Source: Dama dama
Taxonomy: Eukaryota; Chordata; Mammalia; Artiodactyla; Cervidae
Assembly (NCBI RefSeq): GCF_033118175.1
Contig: NC_083695.1
Span: 34,117,607 to 34,181,606, forward strand
DNA: 64,000 nucleotides
Reading direction: 5' to 3'
The notes under the pieces are model-generated. The model did not search any database and was not told the DNA's origin. It saw only the letters and a list, made by a program, of their open reading frames with translations. Each line of letters opens with the position of its first letter. The stretch's first letter is position 1. The translations under genes were made by a program, and so were the position numbers. Positions 44,686 to 54,096 of this stretch are shown piece by piece.

Positions 44686-44866
44686 GGTAGTGGTTCTTAG
44701 TGGTGCACTGCTGCCCAGGGGCTGGTTTAGGCATTTGTGGGGGTTATTTGTGGTAATAATGTTGGCATTTAGTGTGTGGGGAGGGGACCAGGAGTGCGTT
44801 CTGTATACCACAATGTGCAGGACAGTCTCACACAGTGAAGAACTCTCCCTCATCCCATGTAACTTC
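44686..44866 (+). repeat. MER20-type hAT relic
   Basis: Follows the MER20 order: 'gtagtggttcttag' start, 'ctgcccaggggctggttta', 'ggcatttagtgtgtgggg', 'accacaatgtgcaggacag', then 'agtgaagaactctcc'. Its 3' end is lost at the L1-BT insertion. Confidence 0.7.
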
Positions 44867-45085
44867 AAAAATTCCTTCTGCACAACAAGGGAAACTATAA
44901 GCAAGGTGAAAAGACAACCTTCAGGATGGGAGAAAATAATAGCAAACGAAGCAACTGACAGAGAATTAATCTCAAAAATATACAAGCAGCTCATGCGGCT
45001 CAATACCAGAAAAGTAAATGACTCAATCAAAAAATGGGCCAAAGAACTAAACAGACATTTCTCCAAAGAAAACATACAGATGGCT

Positions 45086-45175
45086 GTCTATGGCCATACC
45101 ACCCTGAACGCACCCGATCTCGTCTGATCTCGGAAGCTAAGCAGGGTCGGGCCTGTTTAGTATTTGGATGGGAGA
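45086..45175 (+). pseudogene. 5S rRNA retropseudogene, 3'-truncated
   Basis: The insert starts exactly at the 5S rRNA 5' end and matches about the first 90 of roughly 120 nt with four differences that I count (near positions 6, 27, 71 and 77 of the RNA). Two of them are CpG-type changes. The last about 30 nt are missing and there is no poly-A tail. An exact 18-bp target duplication 'gaaaacatacagatggct' lies at 45068-45085 and 45174-45191; the last two bases of the 5S match (GA) overlap it. The internal control region is kept except for the end of the C box. It is a relic, not a functional 5S gene. Confidence 0.95.
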
Positions 45176-45710
45176 AAACATACAGATGGCTAACGAACAC
45201 ATGAGAAGATGCTCAACATCACTCATTATCAGAGAAACGCAAATCAAAACCACAACGAGGTACCATCTCACACCAGTCAGAATGGCTGCTGTCAGAAAGT
45301 CTACAAACAATAAATGCTGGAGAGGGTGCAGAGAAAAGGGAACCCTCTTACACTGTTGGTGGGAATGCAAACTAGTGCAGCCTCTATGGAGAACAGTATG
45401 GAGATTCCTTAAAAAACTGGAAATAGAACTGCTATACGACCCAGCAATCCCACTGCTAGGCATACGCACTGAGGAAACCAGAATTGAAAGAGACATGTGT
45501 ACCCCAGTGTTCATCGCAGCACTGTTTACAATAGCAAGGACATGGAAGCAGCCATCGGCAGATGAATGGATAAGAAAGCTATGGTACATATACACAATGG
45601 AATATTACTCAGCCATTAAAAAGAATACATTTGAGTCAGTTCTAATGAGGTGGATGAAACTGGAGCCTATTGTACAGAGTGAAGTATCAGAAAGAAAAAC
45701 ACCAACATAG
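45168..45710 (+). pseudogene. L1 ORF2 C-terminal remnant, fused start
   Basis: A 180-codon open frame whose ATG lies in the 5S pseudogene and which then reads the L1 ORF2 C-terminus: a zinc-knuckle-like 'CWWEC' segment, 'WRFLKKLEIELLYDPAIPLL', then 'WYIYTMEYYSAIKKN' near the end. It lacks the endonuclease and reverse transcriptase domains and is not expected to be functional. The upstream frame (ends 45127) terminates inside the 5S insert. Confidence 0.8.
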
Positions 45711-46087
45711 TATATTAATGTATATATATGGAATTTAGAAATATGGTAACAATTACCCTATATACGAGACAGCAAAAGAGACACAGATATAAAGAACAGA
45801 CTTTGGGACTCTGGGAGAGAAGGTGAGGGTGGGATGATTTGAGAGAATAGCATTGAAACATGTCTATTATCATATGTGAAATAGATCACCAGTCCAGGTT
45901 CGATTTATGAGACAGGGCGCTCAGGGCTGGTACACTGGCCCTGAGGGATGGGATGGGGAGGGAGGTGGGAGGGAGGGTCAGAATGGGGGACACATGTACA
46001 CCCATGGCTGATTCATGTCAATGTATGGCAAAAACCACTACAATATTGTAAAGTAATTAGCCTCCAATTAAATAAATTAAAAAAAGA

Positions 46088-46195
46088 ATTCATGAGAAAC
46101 ATTATCATTAGAGTGACTAAATATCAGATTTTTCTGTAAAAAAAAAAAAAATTCCAAGCAAGTACCTGTGGACCCTGCAACCCTAGGGGCCACTA
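46088..46195. other. spacer with A-run
   Basis: Contains 14 A at 46138-46151. It may hold the displaced 3' end of the MER20, but the match is too weak to call. Confidence 0.4.
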
Positions 46196-47093
46196 CAGTA
46201 AGTCCCCAACTTACCAACTTTCAAGTTGTGAACTTTCAAATATGTGAACCTGCGTTTGCATGTCCAATCCCATAAGTTAGTTCATGTAGTTGGTTCTGGC
46301 GTATGTGGTCACATGCGCGCCTCCTCTCTAAGTGGCTGTGTACTTACCGGTACTGTGGCTGTGTGGCACAAGGAGCTTAGTAGTGAAGAGCTGATCGAAT
46401 TGGAGGCCCTGAGAGGATTAGAGAAAGGACAAAGAGAGACAAGAGGAAGAAGTCCCTGAAGAACCAAAGAGGTTCACAATGCAGGAAATGGCAAGGGGTT
46501 TTCTTTACTTGAGGAGGCGCTGTTAGTTTTTCAGGCACAGGACCCAGATGTGGAATGGTACATAAAAGTGCAGCAGGCATTCAAAGAATGCAGTCCAGTG
46601 CCACTGAGTCATCAATGAGGAGGAAAAAAAAAAGCTACTACCCAGACATCCCTGGATCATTTTTTCAAGAGGGTAGGTAGAATTGAATCCAGTAAGGAAC
46701 CAGAACCTGGGCCATTAACGTCAGGCATGAGTGAGATTGCGGGTTGCCCTCCGTCTGTGGCTGATGATCCTTCAGCCCTACCATCTCCCACCTTGTTCCC
46801 CTCCTCCAGTCGGTAACTCTTCTTGCTTCTTCACTTGATGCTAGCCCCTGTATGCCAGCTGTCATACCATCCTACTATACTTCTCAAGGTTCTGTAAGAT
46901 TAAATATGTTTTTATTTTCTGTGCTTTTTTAAAATATTTGTGTGAAAAGTATCATAAACCTATTTCAGTACAGCAATATATAGACAGTTGTATTAGTTAG
47001 GGTGCCTAGGCTAATTTTGTTGGACTTAAGAACAAATTAGACTTACAAATGTGCCCTTGGAACAGAATTCATTCATACATAGGGGACTAACTG
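46196..47093 (+). mobile_element. Tigger-type DNA transposon, internally deleted
   Basis: Terminal inverted repeats 'cagtaagtcccc' (46196) and its partner ending at 47093 ('ggggactaactg') differ at one base and are bordered by TA on both sides (46194-46195 and 47094-47095), as expected for Tc1/mariner-pogo elements. The interior carries the 3' part of a Tigger transposase gene and its 3' UTR. At 898 bp it is shorter than an autonomous Tigger. Confidence 0.9.
46360..46810 (+). pseudogene. Tigger transposase C-terminal remnant
   Basis: The frame fragments 'EELIELEALRGLEKG' (46386-46430) and, after frameshifts, the segments around 46476-46800 correspond to the C-terminal region of the Tigger transposase. 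An A-run near 46624-46632 and several indels break the frame. The DDE catalytic part is missing. Confidence 0.65.
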
Positions 47094-47095
47094 TA

Positions 47096-48156
47096 TTTAC
47101 TTGTGTGATGAAGTAAATGCTTGTGCAGTGCCCAACCTGTACAACCGGCAATTGGTCCTAGGTGTGACATTGATCCTGGTGGAAAAATTTGTTTACAATG
47201 ACATGAGTCTAAATCCAGCTTTGTTTTACATATATACACAGAATATCTTTGCATGGTTTTAATATACTCTGAATTTTCTAGGAATGGAACTCCCATGACA
47301 ACTGAGGGGACAATTGTCTTCTGTTCTGAATCTCTGTACTGAACTTTACCAAGAGTTGGTCACCATTTCAGAAACCGCTGTTCATAATGGGCACAGTACT
47401 CATGGCCCTTAAGTCACCAGCACACCCCTCTCTGTGGCCAGAGGCACTGACAGCCATCCCCTCATGTGGTTTCATGTTTAGGTGTAGGTATTTGACTTCC
47501 TTATTGTTGCTGAGCATTTACATATTGAAATATATATTCTTTTATTGTAAGTTACTTTGATTTCTCCTTTATATTATAGTTGGGTCAATATATTGATTTT
47601 TTGGAAATTATGTGGATAGATTGGTTATATTATCTCTGCTTTCCATCCTGGGATAGTAAATGAGGCGTGACAAACTTGATAATAAAAGGAGGCTGTGGGT
47701 CTGATCGGCTGAGAGCTACAGTTGGGAGAATTCCAGCCTTCTCCAAGAAGCCTGTCTGGCCACTTTAATCCCACAGTCCCACTGAAGCCTCCTTTTCTGC
47801 CTTCCTAAATGAAGTTCTTTGTTAGATCTATTTTCTACTTCTTTCCATGACTGTCATCTCCTGAACAATCTTGTCAACTGTGTTCCCATAAACACAGTTT
47901 ATATATTTTTAACCTCCCCAGAGACAACCTTGCAGGGATCACTCTTTATGGCCCTACCCAGGCTCTGAAGAGAGGAGCCTTGCTGACTGAAGTGCACAAC
48001 TCAGATAGAGAAGAGGCTCCTGTGGGTCAACACAAGAAAGGGGCATCCGCTGCAAGTAACGCAAAATCGAGAAAACCCCATCACTCAGCGTGAGAGAGAC
48101 CCTTGACTCTAGAATAGAAATTTCACAAGTCTCGTCAGTGTAAAGACTGATTTGTG
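47096..48156. other. AT-rich DNA, not assigned
   Basis: May include old unrecognised repeats (for example around 47150-47300). No gene supported. Confidence 0.4.
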
Positions 48157-48360
48157 TGTGTGCTAAGCTGTTTCAGTCATGTCCGACTCTTTGCGACCCT
48201 GTGTGCTGTAGCCCGCCAGATTCCTCCTTTCATGAGATTCTCCAGGTAAGAATACTGAACTGGGTTGCCATTTCCTCCTCCAGGGGATCTTCCTGTCCCA
48301 GGGATCAAACCCATGTCTCTTATGTCACCTGCATTGGAAGGTGAGTTCTTTATGACTAAC
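48157..48360 (-). mobile_element. Bov-tA SINE, antisense
   Basis: From 'gctaagctgtttcagtcatg' to 'ggtgagttctttatgactaa'. The head is diverged. Confidence 0.88.
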
Positions 48361-48959
48361 ACAACCAAAGGCTGATTAGGGGGTAAAAAATTAGTGTGAA
48401 ATCACGGAAAAAACAAACAAGCCACCCCAGTTCTGGGATCATTGGAAAACAATGTATCGGCAGTTCAAAGACTGGACATGTTGAGGACTTGAAAAAAAAA
48501 TCTGATGTGGTGAGATAGTAACTTCAAAGCAACTTGTGCAGGCAAAGAGGCTTCCTTTGTAGATGGGAAGATTGGTCAAGCACAGAGACAGGGTTTAGAT
48601 AAGTTAATGGATGACAGGATCGTCAAGGGTGATTAAGGGGAACTTGGCTCCTCTGGAGGTAAGCGGTGTCCTGGCGTCCTCACCTGAGGTGGACAATGAA
48701 CCTGGGCCCTGGAAGGAAGGAGGCAACGCCGGGGTCTCAGTTATTTCTAGGGGTCCCCTGAAAGGATGCAACAATCTACTTCCATTTTTTAAAGAGAAAA
48801 GAATAAAAAAAGAGGTGGTTAGATCACACACAGTCTGAGTCTTTAGAAAGAGAGTTTTTTTTTTTTTTTTTGTGGGTATTTCAGTTCAGGGGAAGCATGA
48901 GACAGAACTCAGTGGGAGTGCAGAGGGTGTCCAGAATTCCTAATGTAGTTGATGTCATC
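48361..48959. other. single-copy DNA
   Basis: Includes a run of 17 T at 48855-48871. The two antiparallel frames at 48604-48831 and 48611-48838 have no domain. Confidence 0.4.
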
Positions 48960-49090
48960 ACTGAAGTTCTAGGACTCAGACTGCCTGTGTTCACATCCTG
49001 GCTCCATCGTTGAGTAGCTGGGTGACCTTAGGCAAGTTACCTAACTTCCCTGTGCCTCAGTTTTATCCCATAAAATGGACATAATGGTAT
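48960..49090 (+). repeat. MIR SINE, first part
   Basis: A sense MIR: 'gctgggtgaccttaggcaag', 'ctgtgcctcagttttatccc' and 'aaaatggacataatggtat'. Cut by an LTR at 49091. Confidence 0.88.
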
Positions 49091-49271
49091 TGTTACCAAA
49101 CTCAACCGCTCACCACTTGAAAGCCAACACTCAAGAGACTAGGGTTCATAGGAAAGGAAAGTTTGCTTTATTCAGGAGGCTGGCAACCTGGGGAGAAGGT
49201 AGACTTGTGTCCAAAGGCCAACACCCCATTACTGATCAGGGGTCAAGAGCTTTTAAAGAAGAGTTTCAGGG

Positions 49272-49742
49272 GTGCAGCAAAGTGAATCAGTTATACATGT
49301 ATATACATCCACTCTTTTTTAGATTCTTTTCCCATATAGACCATTAGAGTATTGAGTAGGGTTCCCTGTGCTATACAGTAGGTCCTTATTAGTTAATATG
49401 TCTTATATGTGAAAGTGAAAGTTGCTCAGTCGTGTCTGACTCTTTGTGACTTCATGGATGGATAGTTCATGGAATTCTATAGGCCAGAATACTGAAGTGG
49501 GTAGTGTTCCCTTCTCCAAGGTGTCTTCCCAACCCAGGGATCGAACCCAGGTCTCCCAGCTCTCTCTCTTATATATAGTGTGTATACATCAATCTCAATC
49601 TTCCAGTTTGTCCTTCCCTCCACCCTTAGCCTCTAGTAGCCATAAGTTTGCTTCCGACATCTGTGACTGTTTCTGCTTTGTAGGTAAGTTCATTTGTATG
49701 TGTTTTTTAAGATTCCGAATACAAACTGTTTGTCTTTCTCAA
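49272..49742 (-). mobile_element. ruminant L1, inverted 5' segment
   Basis: Reverse-oriented ruminant L1 3' UTR ('gcagcaaagtgaatcagtta' at the left edge, 'gtgctatacagtaggtcctt' near 49370). It joins directly to a forward 3' terminus at 49743. A target duplication of about 17 bp (14 of 17 identical) lies at 49255-49271 and 49859-49875, so both segments form one insertion. Confidence 0.85.
49409..49566 (-). mobile_element. Bov-tA SINE fragment, antisense
   Basis: From 'gtgaaagtgaaagttgctca' to 'gaacccaggtctccca'. 8-bp repeats 'tcttatat' at 49401-49408 and 49567-49574 show it was inserted into the already inverted L1 segment. Confidence 0.88.
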
Positions 49743-49858
49743 ACTTCAAACATTGTAAATCAGCTATACTCCAATAAAAGATTTTTAAAAATCAATCAAT
49801 GTAATTAACCATATTAGCAAACTGAAAAATAAAAACAAACCATGGTGTAAAAAGAAAA
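49743..49858 (+). mobile_element. ruminant L1, forward 3' terminus
   Basis: 'acattgtaaatcagctatac' followed by 'tccaataaaag' is the extreme 3' end of the ruminant L1, in sense orientation, then A-rich sequence up to the right target duplication. Inverted 5' part plus forward 3' part is the twin-priming arrangement. Confidence 0.8.
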
Positions 49859-50362
49859 AAAGAGGAGCTTAAGGGTGTGGAATGACACAGTTCTGATAAT
49901 CATCTTGAAATCGGTCTTGCAGTAGATCTGCATTATCTTGCTTGTTTTAGGTACAGTTAATCTTCAGTTCCAGGGTCAGTTTGTTTCCATTTCCTTGGGG
50001 CCCGTTCTTGGAATTGTGTACCATGGAGCAGCTTATGTCACAGCTGCAGCCCAGTCACCATGTAACTAACTTCTTCCACCTGGCGGGAGTTTCCGTATCT
50101 GCAAAACAGCTTAAAGGAAAGGGCTCAGAATATTATCTACAGCCCTTGAGGGGAAATGAGAAGTCCTTGACTTTGTTTAGTGGTTAACTATTATTATTTT
50201 GTCTTGTTTGACTGTTTTCCTTTCTTTCTGCATTTTCTCACTTCTCTGATTAAATTTATTCTTTGGCTAAAGTTTCTCAACAGACAGGAGGCATGGTGGG
50301 GGTGGGGGGATGGGGGTGGAGCGGGAATCTGCCCTGGGAAGGCCTGTTAAGGTCCTGTTCCA

Positions 50363-50480
50363 TTACAGGATTACTTTACTGAGTTGTGAAGATAAAAGTA
50401 GTTACCATGATATATGAAAATGTTTAGAACAGCACATGGTATATGTAGTGTTTGATACACATGTGTGACAGTTGTTCTTA
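50363..50480 (+). repeat. MIR SINE, second part
   Basis: Continues the MIR interrupted at 49090: 'actgagttgtgaagataaaa', then 'ttagaacagcacatggtata'. Confidence 0.75.
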
Positions 50481-51494
50481 TTACTGCTGAGAACAGGGCC
50501 AAGCCTCATTAGCCCCACCTCCCTCCCTACGATGAACCGATGAAGTATGGCTCTGGGGAGCCAAGGGAGGAGCTGGGAGTCAGAGAAGTCAAGGCATGGA
50601 GGTCAAGTGCCTTGGCCCTGGTTCCCTAAGCACTGTCTAGAGTAGCAAAGGCATTAGAAGTGGAGGTTAGCCCCTTGGCCTCAAAGATTCAGCTCAGTAG
50701 GGGGCAAAGAGTGACTGTGTGCCCCCAAGACTTTGGATTGGAGAATGTGGCACTCAGGAGGGGGACTCTCTCTGGTTTCATCTCTTATGTATGAGCCATT
50801 GCTTAGAAGCAATCCTATTGAGAGGGTTGCTGAATCCTAGATTCAGGGGAGAAAGTGCCAGGATGGCTGGAGGGGATGAAACCCAGGCAGCTCATAAGAG
50901 CCTGGGTCCCTGGATGCGGCAGGGTGGGGAAAGGCAAGCATCCTGACTTCTCATTCCTCCTCTGCCAGGCTCAATGGCCCCAAGCGTGTTATCCCACTTA
51001 CCCTCTCTGCCTGTTTCTCCCTGTATAAATGCCGTCGAGGGCATTGTTTCCCAAGGGTACTAGGGAACTGTAGGACTTTAGACCTGTAAGGGGTCCTAGA
51101 AGGTACAGCAGACACTGCCAGTGCCCACCCCATCCCCTCGTCTTTACCACGTGGGTGCTCTGAGCCTGACTTCTGGCTCCAGCATCTGCAGTTCTTTGCC
51201 CGAGAGTTTTCTCCAGCCACTGATGCACCTTTGTGTGCAGCAGCTCAGAAGCAGCTCTCCACCAGAGACCAACAGGATCATTGTATAAATATCCTAGCTT
51301 CTCCAGCCCATGGATGGGAATGGCTCTGAGATGTAGTCCTAGGTTGTCCCCCAGAATGTCCCCAGTGGGAGTGAGCTTCAGGTACCCACAGGACTAACTT
51401 GCTTCATAACTCACCCCTTATCCTTTTCTTCCCTTTCCTGATTCACTTTCCTACTCCTGGGGTCACCTCCCAAATAAGCTACCTGCCCAAAGCT
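50481..51494. other. single-copy DNA
   Basis: No repeat recognised. Frames at 50719-50946 and 50951-51220 carry no known domain. Confidence 0.45.
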
Positions 51495-52260
51495 TCATCT
51501 CAGTGTCTGCTTCTGCTGCACTAAGGCAGAGGTTATCTGGCTGAACGACTTGGGGTTACTGAAGTGAGATAATCACCAGAACACGCTTGCCTGTGTGCAG
51601 GGAGTAATAAATGCCCACCTAGCAGGGCCCAGGGCCAGAAAGCATCAGAACATTTGCATCATTAGGAAGACGTCCCTCCCTCCGCTCAGGAAATGATCAT
51701 CCCTCCACCCCCAATCTGGGGAATCTTGTTGGAGGTAAAAGCTCTGTAGTGAGACCTCCTTCTGGCTTCCCTCTCACCAGCCGTCTGTTCCTAATAACCC
51801 CACCCACGCACTGGAGCCTCTCTGGCTTGATAGTGCAGGACGCTGTCACTTGAAATTAATTGCAACTAATTAAAAATGATCCGGTTAGGACAATTGCACA
51901 ATGGCGCTCAGGAGACCGCTTCATTCCCAGAGGTTTGGTGGCGTTTGCGGCTGCCGCAGCCCCAGTGGGCCATACAGGGCCATACATCATTGTGTCATTT
52001 TACATTGTTATTTCTCTGAAAGCAGCAATTTAAAAGAGTCTCAGATGAACCTTGAGCAACTTCGCACTAAAAAGAAAAATGTTACTGTCCGAGATCTGTA
52101 AAATATAACATATAGGCTCAAAGAGGCCGCTTGACATGAAAAGCGGCCTTAAGTTTGTGCTGTGATTTGCATATAATATATAATGTTGTAGTAAAAGGAA
52201 CCCACAAAGCAGGCAGTGGCTGTGAACCATCGATCCTCAGCCTCTTTGTTCAAACTGGGT
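51495..52260. promoter_or_regulatory. strong candidate enhancer / conserved non-coding element
   Basis: About 0.75 kb without any recognisable repeat. It includes tandem homeodomain cores 'gaaattaattgcaactaatt' (51853), retained CpGs at 51881-51955, a GC-rich hairpin at 52124-52149, an octamer-like 'atttgcatat' (52167) and a SOX/TCF-like 'cctctttgttcaaac' (52241). The + strand frame at 51901-52101 is not supported as coding. Function and conservation are inferred. Confidence 0.45.
52124..52149. repeat. GC-rich perfect hairpin (9-bp stem)
   Basis: The arms 52124-52132 ('aggccgctt') and 52141-52149 ('aagcggcct') are exact reverse complements around an 8-nt loop, within AT-rich DNA. It could be a palindromic binding site or an RNA stem, and chance is possible. 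Confidence 0.9.
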
Positions 52261-53302
52261 CACCTACTGTTCCCAGTTATTATTTTATCATGGCCATTCC
52301 TCATGTGAGGAGACGGGGTGGCACCTGATCCACTGAGTTCTAGGCACTGCCGTCTCTCTGCCATACTAGCGGGAGACCCTGGGTCCTTCTGGAGTCTGAC
52401 TCTGGAAGCATTGCAAGTCCCAAGTTGCCCTGTCGCTTTCCAAGCTGATGCCACTAGGACAAGAAGAGGCAGTTCGGAGACTTGGAAGTCCTGCTGAGCA
52501 ACCTAGCAGACCCCCACATCTCATTTCAAGGAAACCCAGACAGCCCAGTAGTGAATTGTGAGCCTATGTATTTGGGCTACAAATCTCTCCTTTCAAGCCC
52601 CCAGCTGCCTCACCTCACTTTTGTGGGCTCCATGGCACCAAACCTCTCCACATCTACATGGTAGGGGAAAAGCAGGCATTTGAATAGAAAGGGGTATGTC
52701 AGAAAAAAGCATCTTCCAAAATTATTTTTCTAATGCTCTGGTTCATTCTGCAATTTTTAAAAAATGAGGTGACTTTCTAGGGTACTAACAAAAATAAACC
52801 TCTGCAAAAGAGAAAAAGAAGTTCAAAAATTAAAAATCAAGATCTTTAAAGTTAAAGGGCTAGGAGAAATGTAAGCGACTACACAGATGAGAGGGAAAAA
52901 AATGGCAAGCGGGTATGCATACCAAATTTTATGTAATTGCTAAAATTGGGCTCTGGGCTTCCTGGACACCAGAGCAAAAATGGAAAATAAGAAACATGAT
53001 TAATTATCAATGTCAAGTGATCCTTAAAGCAAAAGTGAACCAGCTCCTTAGAAGAAACGACATTTTTTTGCTTGGATTTTGTGTGGGTCATGCAGTGGTC
53101 AATATCCTCATGGCATCCTGGTGGCTGAGGCAGGGGCAAGGCTTGTGAAGACCTCTGCATTGGAAATGGGGGCCATAATCTGGTGAAGTCATCTCTCTGG
53201 GAGATCCAGGAGATGAGGATTAAATGTGCAGTTCACCATTGGCTGGCTTTATTCAGGGATAAGACATAGGTACTACAGGAATGCAGGGACTAATCCCAGC
53301 CT
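52261..53302. other. single-copy DNA, possibly partly conserved
   Basis: AT-rich and repeat-free between 52700 and 53150, with 'atgattaattatc' near 52996. The antiparallel frames 52879-53160 and 52915-53148 have no known domain. Confidence 0.4.
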
Positions 53303-53525
53303 CAAATACTATATGACACACTCATATGTGGAATCTAATTTTAAAAAATGATACAAAAAAAAAAAAGAAAAAAAATGATACAAATGAACTTATTTACAAG
53401 ACAAAAATAGACCCACAGACATAGAAAACAAATTTACGGTTACCAAAGCAGAAAGTGGGGAGGGGATGGGGATAAATTACGGATCAGGGATTAACATATA
53501 CACACATCCCCAAATTACTCTCTAT
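53303..53525 (+). mobile_element. ruminant L1 3' UTR piece, sense
   Basis: 'gacacactcatatgtggaat', a local duplication with an A-rich run (53350-53380), then 'tacggttaccaaagcagaaa' and 'gattaacatatacacaca'. It is almost the reverse complement of 53800-53965. Confidence 0.85.
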
Positions 53526-53569
53526 GAATAGTGTTTCTTTATAGCAGCTCTTCTTTTTTCCTTTAGCAC

Positions 53570-54059
53570 CTTCTTTTTTTTTTTTAATTTAAGTATAGTT
53601 GATTTATAGTGTTGTATTAGTTTAAGGTGTATAGCACAAAGATTCAATTAAACATATATACACACACACATATATATATAGTATGTATACATATTCTTTT
53701 TCAGATTCTCTTTCCTTATAGGTTATTAAAAATATTGATTATAGTTTCCAATGCTATATAGGAGGTCCTTGTTGTTTATTTTATAAATGGTAGTGTGTAT
53801 ATGTTAATCCCAAATTCCTAATTTATCCCCATCCCCTCCCCACTTTCTGCTTTGGTAACCGTAAATTTGTTTTCTATGTCTGTGGGTCTATCTTTGTTTT
53901 GTAAATAAGTTCATTTGTATCATTTTTTAAAATTAAATTCCACATATGAGTGTGTCATATAGTATTTGTCTTCCTCTGTCTGACTTACTTCAATTAGTAT
54001 CATAATCTCAAGGTTCATCCATGTTGCTGCAAATGGCATTATTTTGTTCCTTTTAATGG
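53570..54059 (-). mobile_element. ruminant L1 3' end, antisense
   Basis: A T-run at about 53573-53585 (reverse poly-A), 3' UTR in reverse ('gtatagttgatttatagtgt'), then further into the element. It is interrupted at 54097 by a composite insert and resumes at 55346. Confidence 0.88.
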
Positions 54060-54096
54060 TGAATAATATCCATTGTTTATATGTACCACCTCTTCT
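54060..54096. repeat. left copy of long target duplication
   Basis: 37 bp of L1 sequence (starting 'tgaataatatccattg', ending 'accacctcttct') that recurs at 55346-55383 with only small differences near its start. It flanks the L1-BT plus BovB insert. Confidence 0.85.

Larger units (their letters stand above)
44867..46087 (+). mobile_element. L1-BT, sense, 5'-truncated, hosting 5S pseudogene
   Basis: Starts in the 3' part of ORF2 ('ccttctgcacaacaagggaa'), runs to the ORF2 end ('atggaatattactcagcca') and a full 3' UTR ending in 'caattaaataaattaaaaaa'. About 1.1 kb without the insert. It was itself the target of a 5S rRNA retropseudogene at 45086-45173. Confidence 0.93.
49091..50362 (-). mobile_element. 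LTR of endogenous retrovirus, antisense, split
   Basis: The ends are TG (49091) and CA (50362). On the minus strand an AATAAA lies near 49170, about 80 bp before the 3' end. The unit interrupts a MIR whose two halves lie on either side. Without the inserted L1 it measures about 680 bp, a reasonable LTR length. No viral genes are present. Target duplications are not clearly retained; family not assigned. Confidence 0.6.

Noticed and set aside
44654..45127. 157-codon frame ending in the 5S relic
   Set aside because: It is a fusion of MER20 sequence, L1 ORF2 remnant and the 5S insert, not a gene.
45086..45175. Functional 5S rRNA gene
   Set aside because: The 3' quarter is missing, four substitutions are present and it is embedded in L1 with a target-site duplication.
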